Shown: positions 51,866-61,432, numbered from the stretch's first letter. The stretch is 64,000 nt of DNA from Streptomyces sp. NBC_00289 (GCF_041435115.1 NZ_CP108046.1:1-64000); one strand, 5' to 3'. Program-made: numbers and translations. Notes: generated by a model from the sequence alone, not told the origin.

Positions 51866-52951
51866 TCACCTCGCCTCTCCGCAGAACCGGGCGGTGACGC
51901 GCTCGTTGGCGTCCTCCCAGGCCCGCTCGATGTGGTCGTTATGGACGTGAATGTAACGAGTCGTGGTGGCGAGCCATTCATGGCCAAGGAGTTCCTGGAT
52001 GGCCTTGAGATCGAGGCCGCGCAGGTAGAGCGAGGACGCGCAGTAGTGCCGCAGCCCGTGTGGGGTGAGTCGGTCGTTCCACTCCGGCAGCCAGGTCGCC
52101 ACGGCCTGGGCCAGGCCAGAGCGGAGTGCGTCGTCACCCACTCGGGTGCAGTATCCGGTGAGGGGGTCGCGGCGCTCACTGGGCAGCAGCGGTGCGTCCG
52201 AGCGCTGCCAGTCGTCGCCGAACTGGTGACGGATGTCGGTCAGCCACCAGTTCATGAGCGAGTCGATGGAGTTGATCGCGGACACGAACCGGGTCTTCGG
52301 TCCGCGTCCGCGGCTGCCTTTGCCGTACCGGACGTGCAGTTTGCCGTGGGATCCCAGGTCGGGACGCCAGTCCCGGATGTCGAGCATGACGGTTTCATTG
52401 ATCCGCAGCCCTCCGCGGCGCCACAGGGACGCAGCGAAGTAGTTCCGCGCGGCCGGGAGGAACTTGCGGACACCGGGGAGTGTGGCGCCCCAGTTCGTGA
52501 AGAGATGCTCCACTTCCGGATCGGTCGGCGGCACTCGTACCGAATCGCCGCCGATCCGCGCCGGCCGGTTGAACTCGTCGATCGGCTGGACCAGCGCGTG
52601 CCCAGTCAGGGCGTGGATGTCGCCTTGATAGCGCAGCAGGAGGAAGTCGTAGAGTCCGGCGATGGCCAGCGCCTTCTTCTGCACCGTCGACTTGGCCAGG
52701 GCCCGATCTCTTCGCTGGTAGGCCAGGAAGCGGTCTGCGTCAGCAGGCTGGGCCGTCCATACCGAGCGTCCCAGGAACCGCAGAAACTCGAAGATCATCC
52801 CGCGCTCGCCTGCGATGGTGCTGTCGGCCCATCCCGCTCCGACCATCGCCAGCGCGTACTGATCCACCAGTTCCTGCTCGAAGTCCTCTCGCTCCTGTTC
52901 CGAGCGCAGCTCGCGTCCGGAGCCGATCGAACGGACAACCGCCAGCGCCAT
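51866..52951 (-). CDS. Tyrosine recombinase / integrase
   Basis: A 361-residue phage-integrase-family protein. The N-terminal SAM-like domain is at about 45-130; catalytic motifs are GGLRINETVMLDI (first Arg), LTPHGLRHYCASSLY (His-x-x-Arg) at about 290 and LLGHEWLATTTRYIHV (His and Tyr) at about 320-335. ATG at 52951 after TGAGGAAC. Its stop lies 4 bp before the HTH start. It most likely mobilises the cassette. Confidence 0.85.
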   Translation of the reverse strand: MALAVVRSIGSGRELRSEQEREDFEQELVDQYALAMVGAGWADSTIAGERGMIFEFLRFLGRSVWTAQPADADRFLAYQRRDRALAKSTVQKKALAIAGLYDFLLLRYQGDIHALTGHALVQPIDEFNRPARIGGDSVRVPPTDPEVEHLFTNWGATLPGVRKFLPAARNYFAASLWRRGGLRINETVMLDIRDWRPDLGSHGKLHVRYGKGSRGRGPKTRFVSAINSIDSLMNWWLTDIRHQFGDDWQRSDAPLLPSERRDPLTGYCTRVGDDALRSGLAQAVATWLPEWNDRLTPHGLRHYCASSLYLRGLDLKAIQELLGHEWLATTTRYIHVHNDHIERAWEDANERVTARFCGEAR

Positions 52952-53136
52952 GGGTTCCTCAGTTCACTCGGAACGTCTGTACGCCAGGCTTTTCCACTTT
53001 CCTTCAAGAATCATGACGAAAGGTCGAGATCTTGCGGCAACGGGGTGAACCGCCTCTGGCCTGGGAAGCAGCTCCACCGGGGAACTCCTGGGCAGCAAGA
53101 ACTCACGGCAGTAGCGGCACCGGGAGGGTGAACCAA

Positions 53137-53589
53137 GTGCACACTACAACCCATTGGGATCGCAGGCTTCGCAGCGATGCCGGCAGCGCAGCGATCGAAA
53201 CGGCCATCATCCTGCCGTTGCTGATCATGTTCCTGTGTCTGGCGATCGCCGGCGGCCGTATCGTCACCTCCGGCGCGAAGATCGACTCTGCGGCCCAGGA
53301 CGCGGCCCGGGAAGCCTCCATCCACCGCACGGCCGGCTCCGCGCAGAGCGCCGCCCAGGCGGCGGCCGCCGAATCCCTGAGCGATCAGGGCATCGCCTGC
53401 GCGTCGACGTCCGTCCGGATCGATACCGGTGGATTGAGCGTGCCGGTAGGCCAGGTCGGCACAGTGAGCGTGACTGTGATGTGCAGCGTGCATCTGTCGG
53501 ATCTCCTGCTGCCCGGCGTGCCCGGGACCCGAAGGCTCGTCTCAACGGCTACGTCAGTAGTGGACCAGTACCGGGAGCAGAGCGACTGA
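53137..53589 (+). CDS. TadE/G-like pseudopilin
   Basis: A 150-residue protein; GTG at 53137 is 10 bp after GGGAGG. The helix DAGSAAIETAIILPLLIMFLC is preceded by a glycine as in processed TadE proteins, then AAQDAAREASIHR and a beta-rich part with a Cys pair. It resumes the Tad operon after the recombinase cassette and overlaps the next gene (TGATGG). A longer frame upstream to 53032 runs into the cassette junction and is not used. Confidence 0.78.
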   Translation: MHTTTHWDRRLRSDAGSAAIETAIILPLLIMFLCLAIAGGRIVTSGAKIDSAAQDAAREASIHRTAGSAQSAAQAAAAESLSDQGIACASTSVRIDTGGLSVPVGQVGTVSVTVMCSVHLSDLLLPGVPGTRRLVSTATSVVDQYREQSD

Positions 53590-54041
53590 TGGTCTTCTGG
53601 CGCAACGGGCAGAGCACTGCCCTGTGGGATGACCGGGGCGGGGTCACGGTGTTCGTCGCCGTGTGCGTGATGGCGCTGATCGGCATCATCGGCGTTGCCG
53701 TCGATGGCGGCAGCACCATGCGCGCCATCGAGCGCGCCGACTACGTCGCCGGTGAGGCCGCCCGAGCCGGTGGGCAGGCCATCGACCCCGCCGAGGCCAT
53801 CAGCGGCGACGCGATCGTCGTGGATCCGCAGGACGCGCAGGCCGCGGCCCAGGCGTACCTGCGCTCGGCCGGCACCACCGGCACCGTCAGCGTGTCCGGC
53901 GACGGCAAGACCCTCAGCGTCCATGTCACCGGCACGTACGACACGAAGTTCTTGTCGGTGGTCGGGATCGGCTCGCTGTCGGTATCCGGCCAGGGCAGGG
54001 CCACGCTCCTGCATGGCGTCACCGTTCCCGAAGGAAACTGA
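53589..54041 (+). CDS. TadG-like pseudopilin
   Basis: A 150-residue protein: DDRGGVTVFVAVCVMALIGI is the N-terminal processed helix, followed by VAVDGGSTMRAIERADYVAGEAARAGGQ, typical of TadG/TadE relatives with a Putative Flp-exporter Tad-like N-terminal region, then a beta-rich segment. Coupled to both neighbours by overlapping stop and start codons. Confidence 0.78.
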   Translation: MVFWRNGQSTALWDDRGGVTVFVAVCVMALIGIIGVAVDGGSTMRAIERADYVAGEAARAGGQAIDPAEAISGDAIVVDPQDAQAAAQAYLRSAGTTGTVSVSGDGKTLSVHVTGTYDTKFLSVVGIGSLSVSGQGRATLLHGVTVPEGN

Positions 54042-57000
54042 TGCGCACCCGCCATTCCTCTGCCGCGACTGTGGGCCGCACCCTGGTCCGTGTCGTCAAG
54101 GCCGTGCTGAGCCTGATCGTTCTGGCCGCCGCGGTCGCGGGGCTGCCGCTGTTGCTGGTCTGGGTGACTCCGGTCATGTGGGCTGCCACCCACGACGACC
54201 TCACGCACCTGTTGGACCGGCAGGACACCGGGGCGGCCTTCCTGTTGTTGCTCGTCGCGGTGGGCTGGATCGGGTGGCTGCAGTTCAGTTTCTGCGCGGC
54301 ACGGGAGCTTGTCGCACAACTGCGGGGCCGCAGCTGGCACGCTCCGCGAGGGATGGGCGCCTCGCAGCGCGCCGCGGCCCTGCTCATCGGCAGCATCCTG
54401 GTACTGCTGCCGACGAGTTCGGCCCTGGCCTCCGACGCCCAGGCCGCACCAGCAACAACGGCGCCCAGCACGCCCGGCAAAGCCCAAGCCTCACAGAGCG
54501 CCAATGCCGGTCAGGCCTCGCCAGCCTCCACGGTGAGCACGTCGGCGTACCGCACGTCGTACACGGTGCGCGAGACACGGCCTGCTGACAGCCTGTGGGG
54601 CATCGCCGAACGGGAGTTGGGCGACGGCGAGCGGTGGCGGGAGATCGCGAACCTGAACGAGGGCCGCGTCATGCCCGATGGCCAGGTCTTCCGCGCGAAC
54701 AGCTTCCTGCAGCCTGGCTGGCGGATAGAGATGCCAGATACCGCTGCTTTTGCAGGAGGGGTCCGTACGCAGTTGGGGGACGGCCCTCCGGCCTCTGCCG
54801 GCAAAAGCGAGCACGCCGTCACGGCCCACTCGGGCGACTACCTGTCGAAGATCGCGGAGGAGAAGCTCGGCGACGGCGACAAGTGGCCCGAGCTGTTCAA
54901 GGCCAGCGAGGGAATGCCGCAGCCGCACGGCCTGCCCGAGATCACGGATCCGGATGTCATCTACGCAGGGCAGCAGATCACTGTTCCCGGCGCTCAGCCT
55001 GACCGGCAGGCTCCGCCACGAGACACCGGCGACAGCGATGACGCGGGCAGTCAACAGAGCACTCCTCCCCCGGCCACCCAGGCGCCGGACGGCGGGCAGC
55101 AGCCGGGCGATGACACGAGCGACGTGCAGCCGCCCCCGCCGACGTCGTCTCCTGCCCGTACACCGAGCAGCCGTCCCGCCGGGCATCCCGGCCAGGAGCA
55201 TGCTCCTTCCGCGACGGCTTCAGCGCCTCCACAGCCCACAAGCACCGCCTCCTCTGCTGTCTCACCGTCGGCGTCGGATGAGCAGTCCGGCATCGATGGC
55301 TCCTCCCCAGCCGCCACGGCGTCCCAGACGCCGGCGTCGGCTCCCGCCGACGGCCCGCTGGTGCTGCGCACTGTGCTGGGCGCCGGGGCGCTGCTGGCCG
55401 CTGCTGTCACCGGCGCTCTCGCCTTGCGAAGGGCGCTGCAGCGTCGCCGCCGCAAGCCGGGCGAGAAGATCGCCATGGCGTCGGAGACTTCTCCGGCGGA
55501 GGCAAAGTTGGCGGCGGCCGCCGAACCGGGCGGCGCCGCCCGCCTGGACAGGGTTTTGAGGACCCTGTCCCACCGCGCGGCCCAGCAGGAGGGTGCCACG
55601 GTCCTGCCACCGCTGCGGGCTGCTCGGATCGGTACCCGCACGGTAGAGGTGCTGCCCGAGGAGATGGTCCAGAAGCCGCAGGCGCCCTTCGTCTCCGGGA
55701 AGGGCGGTTGGTGGGTCCTGGACTCCGACGCCGCCGTCCTGGACGAGGAGGCCGCCCGCGAAGTGCCGGCGCCGTATCCGGGACTCGTCACGATCGGCAG
55801 CACCGAAGCAGGGGACCTTCTGCTACTCAACCTCGCCCGCGTGCCAGCCGTTCTGCTGGACGGCAATCCGGTGCACATCACCGAGGCGTGCACCTCGCTC
55901 GCCCTGGAACTCGGGATGAGTCCGTGGGCGAGCGAAGTCGAGATCGTGACGGTGGGCTTCGGCGAGGACCTGCCGCAACTCCTGCCCACCACGCGGATCG
56001 CCCACATGCGGCAGGCCACGCACGCGCTGCGCGACCTGAGCGAACGGCTGCTTGAGGCCCACCAGATGCCCGAGACCAGTCACCAGCCCTATGTGCTGCT
56101 CTGTGCATCCTCTCTGGACCCGGACACGGCTTGGGAATTTGCCGACGTCATCGACAAGGCCGGGACCATTCCCATCACCCTCATCGCCCCGGCCAGTACA
56201 GCTGCCGCGCACTTCCCCGAGGCGGAGATCCTCAACGTCTCGCTCAGCACACCGCAGCAACTCGCCTCCGTGGCCGCCGAGATCACCATTCAGCGCTTGG
56301 AGCACGCCGCCTACCTCCAGATCACCACCGCGTTGAAGGTGTCCGCGCAGCCGGCGCACCCGGCCGAGGGACCGTGGCAGGACGTCCCGGACGAGCCCGC
56401 CATGGTGCACCAGCCCGAGCACACGCAGCCCCACGAGCCGGCCGCACTCGCGACCAGGGCGGGCCCGAGCCCCTCGGTGACGCCGGCAGCAGACGTGAGC
56501 AACGACGTCTTCCCCGCCCTGCTTGCCGCCACCACCGACCCCACCGGACTTCGTCTCCTGTCCACCGCCGCACCGGTACCTCAGGCGGAGGAGAACCCCG
56601 CGCCGGTGACCGAGACTCCGGTGGCCCCTGCCGCAGGGGGTCCAGAGCCCAAGGAGACTGACGCCGAGCACGCCGCGGAGGAGGCCTCAGCGTCGGAGGC
56701 GGAAGCGGGGGCCAATGATCGGGAGGCTCATGACCTGCAAGCGCCGGAGATCCGAGTTCTGGGCCCGGTCGAGGTGACGGGGGTGGACAGCACCGGCCAC
56801 GGCCCACGGATGGCACAGCTCGCTACGCTCTTGTTCTTCCGGCCCGGGCGGAGCGCGGACGCCGTGTGCTCCGACATGGATCCCGTCAGCCCATGGGGAC
56901 TGAGCACCCTCAACGCCCGGATGCAGGGCCTGCGCCGTTCCCTGGGCAGCGATCCCGCCGGCAACCCCTACGTGCCGCGCCGCAAGTCCGGCGAGGACCC

Positions 57001-57487
57001 CTACCGGCTCTCCCCCGGCGTGAGGTCCGACTGGAGCCGCTTCCTTCAACTCGTCGAACGCGCTCTGCCGCTGGGACCGTCCGGCCTGACCGATCTGGAG
57101 AAGGCGCTCACCCTGGTCCGCGGCAGGCCGTTCGGGGGCACGCCGCTGCCCTGGGCCGAGCCGTATCAGCAGGAGATGATCACGCGGATCATCGACGTAA
57201 CGCACACCGTAGCCACATACCGCACCCCTGCGGGCCCGCACCACGATCTCAGCGCGGCCCGTCAGGCCGTCGCGACCGGCCTCGACGTCGACGACACGGC
57301 AGAGCTGTTGTATCGGGACTGGCTCAGGATCGAGTATGCCGCCGGGAACCGGCAGGGACTGCATACCGCCATCACCCGCGTCCAGCAGGTCAACCGGGCG
57401 CTGGACTGCTCACTGGAGACGGAAACCGAACAGCTCATCCAGGATGTGCTGGACGGCTCGGGCACGCCAACGCACAAGGTCCGGTAG
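54041..57487 (+). CDS. LysM and BTAD-domain membrane protein
   Basis: A 1148-residue protein. Membrane segments lie at about 18-46, 67-90 and 108-128; two LysM domains follow at about 173-225 (SYTVRETRPADSLWGIAERE) and 257-310 (HAVTAHSGDYLSKIAEEKLG). After a Ser/Pro-rich linker comes another membrane segment at about 440-462, an ATPase-free alpha/beta region, and a C-terminal winged-helix plus bacterial transcriptional activation domain (RVLGPVEVTG; PYRLSPGVRSDWSRF) from about 900. Such proteins are usual at the end of Streptomyces Tad clusters. It may sense or hold the wall around the pilus and pass a signal inward. Confidence 0.75.
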   Translation: MRTRHSSAATVGRTLVRVVKAVLSLIVLAAAVAGLPLLLVWVTPVMWAATHDDLTHLLDRQDTGAAFLLLLVAVGWIGWLQFSFCAARELVAQLRGRSWHAPRGMGASQRAAALLIGSILVLLPTSSALASDAQAAPATTAPSTPGKAQASQSANAGQASPASTVSTSAYRTSYTVRETRPADSLWGIAERELGDGERWREIANLNEGRVMPDGQVFRANSFLQPGWRIEMPDTAAFAGGVRTQLGDGPPASAGKSEHAVTAHSGDYLSKIAEEKLGDGDKWPELFKASEGMPQPHGLPEITDPDVIYAGQQITVPGAQPDRQAPPRDTGDSDDAGSQQSTPPPATQAPDGGQQPGDDTSDVQPPPPTSSPARTPSSRPAGHPGQEHAPSATASAPPQPTSTASSAVSPSASDEQSGIDGSSPAATASQTPASAPADGPLVLRTVLGAGALLAAAVTGALALRRALQRRRRKPGEKIAMASETSPAEAKLAAAAEPGGAARLDRVLRTLSHRAAQQEGATVLPPLRAARIGTRTVEVLPEEMVQKPQAPFVSGKGGWWVLDSDAAVLDEEAAREVPAPYPGLVTIGSTEAGDLLLLNLARVPAVLLDGNPVHITEACTSLALELGMSPWASEVEIVTVGFGEDLPQLLPTTRIAHMRQATHALRDLSERLLEAHQMPETSHQPYVLLCASSLDPDTAWEFADVIDKAGTIPITLIAPASTAAAHFPEAEILNVSLSTPQQLASVAAEITIQRLEHAAYLQITTALKVSAQPAHPAEGPWQDVPDEPAMVHQPEHTQPHEPAALATRAGPSPSVTPAADVSNDVFPALLAATTDPTGLRLLSTAAPVPQAEENPAPVTETPVAPAAGGPEPKETDAEHAAEEASASEAEAGANDREAHDLQAPEIRVLGPVEVTGVDSTGHGPRMAQLATLLFFRPGRSADAVCSDMDPVSPWGLSTLNARMQGLRRSLGSDPAGNPYVPRRKSGEDPYRLSPGVRSDWSRFLQLVERALPLGPSGLTDLEKALTLVRGRPFGGTPLPWAEPYQQEMITRIIDVTHTVATYRTPAGPHHDLSAARQAVATGLDVDDTAELLYRDWLRIEYAAGNRQGLHTAITRVQQVNRALDCSLETETEQLIQDVLDGSGTPTHKVR

Positions 57488-58161
57488 CCGGCATGAGCAC
57501 AGAGATCCCAACAGCCCGGCACTCTCGAGTGCACCCCAGAATGCACGACTGCAGCCGAACCGCAGCACCACACCATAACGAAGCAGGAAAGGGGTCGGCG
57601 TGGCCGCGCCCGTCAAGCTGACTCGGATGCACCGCATTCTCATCGGCGTGGTCGTGGCCGGCGCGGTCGTCATCGCCGGCATCGGCTTCGCGGGTTCGTA
57701 CGCGGCGGTCCGCGAGCTGGCCCTGAAGAAGGGCTTCGGGAACTTCTCGTACGTCTTCCCGATCGGCATCGACGCGTGTATCTGCGTCCTGCTCGCGCTG
57801 GACCTGCTGCTGACGTGGATCAGGATCCCCTTCCCGCTGCTGCGCCAGACGGCGTGGCTGCTGACGGCGGCGACGATCGCGTTCAACGGCGCGGCGGCCT
57901 GGCCCGACCCCCTCGGCGTGGGCATGCACGCGGTGATCCCGATCCTGTTCGTGGTCTCCGTCGAGGCGGCCCGGCACGCGATCGGCCGGATCGCCGACAT
58001 CACCGCCGACAAGCACATGGAGGGCGTCCGCCTCACCCGCTGGCTCCTCTCCCCGTTGCCGACCTTCCTGCTGTGGCGCCGGATGAAGCTGTGGGAGCTG
58101 CGCTCCTACGACCAGGTCATCAAGCTCGAGCAGGAACGCCTCGTCTACCAGGCCCGGCTTA

Positions 58162-59454
58162 GGGCTCAGTGTGATTTAACGTCTGCGGGTTCGGGAGTGT
58201 CGGCGGGTGGGCTGATGGTGTAGTTCCACTGGCCGTGGGTTTCGTGACGGGTCAGCGGGAGGGCCTTCATGGCCTTGTCGCTGATCTTGATGCCTGTGGG
58301 GTAGACACCGGTGTCCAGGGCCGCGGACACGGTCAGGCCGGTCTCGGTCGTCGTCGCACCGATCAGGGAAACGGCGGCCTCGTGGCTGGTCAGTGGTGTC
58401 CCGCGCCAGTTCATGGTGATTGCGGAGAACAGCCGGTGCTCTATGCGATTCCACTTCGAAGTACCCGGCGGCAGGTGCAGCACGGTGATCGACAGGCCGG
58501 TCTCGGCGGCGAGGGCAGCCAGCCCGGTCTTCCAGGCCCGTAGTCGGCTGCCGTTGGATCCGCCGCTGTCCGCGGTGATCGTCAGTGTCGTGGCCTGCGG
58601 ATATGCGGCCCGGCCGACGTTGTTCCACCAGGTCCGCAGGGTGTTCACGGCGAACGCGGCGGTGTCGTGATCCATGCCGACGCTGACCCAGCCGGCGTTG
58701 GCGCCGATGTCGTAGACGCCGTAGGGATGGCTTTGCCGGCCGGTCCGGGGAAGTCGTGGACGTTGACCTTCACCGGGTCCCCAGGCGGTCGCCATTCCTT
58801 GCCGACGTTCTTGAAGTTCCCGATCAGTTCCTTTTCTTGCAGTCCACGGACACGACGGGCTGTCCGGCAGCGAGGGCCGCCCTGACCTGATCGTTGAGGT
58901 AGCGGAACTGGGCGTCGCGGTCGGGGTGCTGCTTGCCCTCGACGGTTTTGGCGTTGCCCTGCAAGGAGTAGCCGGCCTCGTGCAGCAGTCGGGCCACGAC
59001 GTTCTCGGTGCACCGGTGTCCCCGATTGACCAGCTCGGCAACCAGGTGCGACAGCGATTTCGTGGTCCAGCGCAGCGGGTTCATCGGATCACCACGAGTC
59101 TCCGGCTCGACCAGGGCATCCAGGTCCACGGCCAGTTGCGGGTCCAGGACCTCGGCCCGTCTGCGGCCGCCTCCCGGCCCCGGGACCGCCCGACCGCCAG
59201 CGGCTGCGGATCGTCCAGTTCCCCGCGGCCCCGTCGGATCGTGTCCTGGGACACCCCGGTCGCCTCACAGACGATCCGTGCACCGCCGCCACCCAGCTCA
59301 CGAGCCTCGTTGCCGAGCCACAACCGTCGCTGCCGCTCGGTCAGGTGATCCCGGATCGCCTCGTAGCGCCGGGCCAGGGACTCCATATCGATCGGCATAG
59401 CAGGAAACGTACGCGCCGCGCGACTGATTCATAACTTGTTTCGCTACGAGCCCT
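58162..59454 (-). mobile_element. ISAzo13/IS630-like insertion sequence, copy 2 (1293 bp)
   Basis: Inverted copy of the element at 22957-24251, flanked by TA at 58160-58161 and 59455-59456. It is 2 bp shorter than copy 1: one A, one G and one C fewer, one C more, all in homopolymers. With copy 1, 35 kb away in opposite orientation, it could promote inversion of the whole region between them. Confidence 0.85.
58166..59398 (-). pseudogene. ISAzo13-family transposase with three frameshifts
   Basis: Same protein as in copy 1 but broken near 59175 (TCCCGGGGCC, one G short), near 58835 (AAGAAAAGG, one A short) and near 58726 (ATCCCTAC, one C short). Adding these three bases gives the same 411-residue reading as the copy-1 consensus. 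The site broken in copy 1 (TTCCCCGG) is intact here. Three lesions make it non-functional if real. Confidence 0.78.
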
Positions 59455-60549
59455 TAGCTCCCGCTTCGGCCGGGCATGGCGGCGCAAGGCCCCGGTGGAA
59501 TCCCTCATGCCGCTGCGCCTGGCAGCCCGCTACGGCATCCCCTTGACACAGGGGGCCCCAGCCGGCCCCGCCGCCATCCAATCAGTGGTCCCACACACCG
59601 TCCGGCAGACCGCGGACGCCATCCGGGTGGAAGACAGAGCGCTGAAAACCGTGACAGACGGCAGAAACCTGAATGAGGACGCCGCGAACCAGGCCACCAG
59701 TGCCAGCCCGAAGGTGGCGCCCTCCGACGGCGAGGCACCAACCGACCAGTGGAGGGTCTTGCCTGATAGCCAGTACGGCATCACCACCACCGCAGATGCG
59801 CCATCTCCCCCGCAACAACAGCCCCTGCCCCAGGACCTTGAACTCCAAGATCTCTTCGCGCCTCAATCAGTGGAAGCCCTCGCAGTGGATGAATTATCGC
59901 CCGCCAACTACCCCCAGTCGGCAGACGCCCACAGCATCCACACCCCAGCCCTGCACCCACGGAAGGCCGTCAAGCATCGATCGCCCCTCCACGACGCCGC
60001 ACCCGACCCAGCCGGGCAAGAGGGGCCACCCCGCGATCAGGGCAGCCTGACCGCATCCGACCGCTACTACCTGGCATGGATGGAATACCAGAACGCCAAA
60101 GACAACGAGCCCACCGACGAGGAGCTGTCCGCCTACTGCGCGCAGAAAGGACTCCTCGGCCGCGGTGGCAAACCCATCAGCCCTGCCAACCTCCGCCGGC
60201 ATTTCCTCCAGTGGAGGATCTACAACGTCTGGGCCCAACAGCGCCGGCGCACCCCCGCTCCCACACCCACAGACGTTGCGCATTCCTGCACCAGCCAAGG
60301 GATCACCGCCCAGTACAACCGGCCCATCACCTCCGCCCACATCGCCGAGTGGTCACCCGACTTCGAGCGACGATGGCAAGCGCTCACGCAGTCATGACGG
60401 CACACCGCACACGCCATCGCCCACGGCGACGCAAACATCCAGCGATCCCGGCTCCGAGCACTGCAAGAACGCCGACGCGGTCTGTGCGTGGAAGAAGGTC
60501 GGCTGGAATAGCTCACCGCTGGCCGACGGCTCTGTGACTGGAGTGCCCG

Positions 60550-61203
60550 GTGGTGTTCCGGCCACCGAACCGGGCGATGTGGGGAGGCCTCTTCGGGCCT
60601 GTGCAACGGCTCTACCGCCCCTGTCGCACGTACCCTTCGTGGTATCCACGGCGTCACATAGCGGGCGCCGAACCACTGGAGGCAACACCTCGTGCTCAGG
60701 TCACCTACAAGGTCGAGGCGACCCGTGTCGAGCAGCGCACCGACTTCGACAAGCTGATCGTCGACGTCGAGACCAAGCAGGCCATGCGTCCCCGTGACGC
60801 CATGGCGTCGGCCGGCAAGACCCTGGTCGAGCTGTTCGGTCTGGCGCGTGAGCTCAACATCGACGCCGAGGGCATCGACATGGGCCCCTCGCCCACGGAC
60901 GCCGCCCTGGCCGCCGATCTCGCGCTGCCGATCGAGGAGCTCGAGCTCACCGTCCGGTCGTACAACTGCCTCAAGCGTGAGGGCATCCACTCCGTGGGTG
61001 AACTCGCCGCCCGCTCCGAGGCCGACCTGCTGGACATCCGCAACTTCGGTGCGAAGTCCATCGACGAGGTCAAGGCGAAGCTGGCCGGCATGGGCCTGGC
61101 CCTCAAGGACAGCCCGCCCGGATTCGACCCGACCGCCGCGGCGGACGCGTTCGGCGCCGACGACGACGCGGACGCGGGCTTCGTGGAGACCGAACAGTAC
61201 TGA
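60550..61203 (+). pseudogene. rpoA: C-terminal fragment of RNA polymerase alpha subunit
   Basis: From about 60703 the frame reads [20 protein letters not shown] onward to the natural C-terminus (GFVETEQY). This is the second half of Streptomyces RpoA: the end of the N-terminal domain, the linker and the whole alpha-CTD ([36 protein letters not shown]). From memory it is nearly identical to the chromosomal protein. The first about 175 residues of RpoA are absent and replaced by about 51 unrelated residues if the GTG at 60550 (GGAG upstream) is used. It cannot make a normal subunit. It could be a dead fragment, a recombination scar or a source of free alpha-CTD. The sequence after the stop is not the usual ribosomal-protein L17 gene. 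Confidence 0.8.
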
Positions 61204-61432
61204 GGCACTGCACGACAGCCGGACTCCCCGGCTCCCCGACCACACACGACACCCGGGCATCAGATGGTCAGCAGAGCGAAAGCAGAATCGAGGTCGTGCT
61301 GGGGGGTGGCAGCCGCATGGTTGGCTCCATGATCGGTGGCTGGATGCCCCAGCGGAAGTGCTGCTCCAAGCTGTCCCCCCTCCGCACTCTCGTCAGGCTG
61401 ACGCGAAAAAGGCGATCTTGTTTTCCTCTCCG

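Larger units (their letters stand above)
49736..53030 (-). mobile_element. Recombinase cassette inserted in the Tad operon
   Basis: About 3.3 kb of minus-strand genes (tyrosine recombinase, small HTH protein, large zinc-finger recombinase-like protein) interrupts the plus-strand Tad operon between two TadE-like genes. The three are closely packed and overlap. Sizes of 361, 104 and 582 residues recall the TnpA/TnpC/TnpB set of Tn554-type elements, although the order differs. I could not identify end sequences or a target duplication, so the boundaries are approximate. Confidence 0.6.
57600..60397 (+). pseudogene. DUF2637 plasmid-transfer membrane protein gene split by an IS
   Basis: The 5' part (GTG at 57600 to 58160) encodes four membrane segments (ILIGVVVAGAVVIAGIGFAG; FPIGIDACICVLLALDLLL; TAWLLTAATIAFNGAAAW; AVIPILFVVSVEAARHA), the DUF2637/SpdB-type transfer-spread domain. 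The ISAzo13-like element then interrupts it. Joining 58161 to 59457 restores one frame, reading SSRFGRAWRRKAPVESLMPL and ending at 60397 with a cytoplasmic tail that has a winged-helix-like segment (SAYCAQKGLLGRGGKPISP). The whole protein would be 500 residues. DUF2637 proteins take part in intramycelial plasmid spread. As is, the product would lack its tail. Confidence 0.82.

Noticed and set aside
53034..53044. Another CGGCAA leader hairpin (GCGGCAAC)
   Set aside because: The flanks do not pair and there is no CACCAAC element or matching promoter; taken as chance.
49739..53131. 1130-residue plus-strand open frame
   Set aside because: It is antisense to the recombinase cassette, whose three minus-strand genes have recognisable motifs, ribosome-binding sites and overlapping junctions.
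60550..61203. A functional alternative RNA polymerase alpha subunit
   Set aside because: The first half of RpoA, needed for dimerisation and assembly, is missing.
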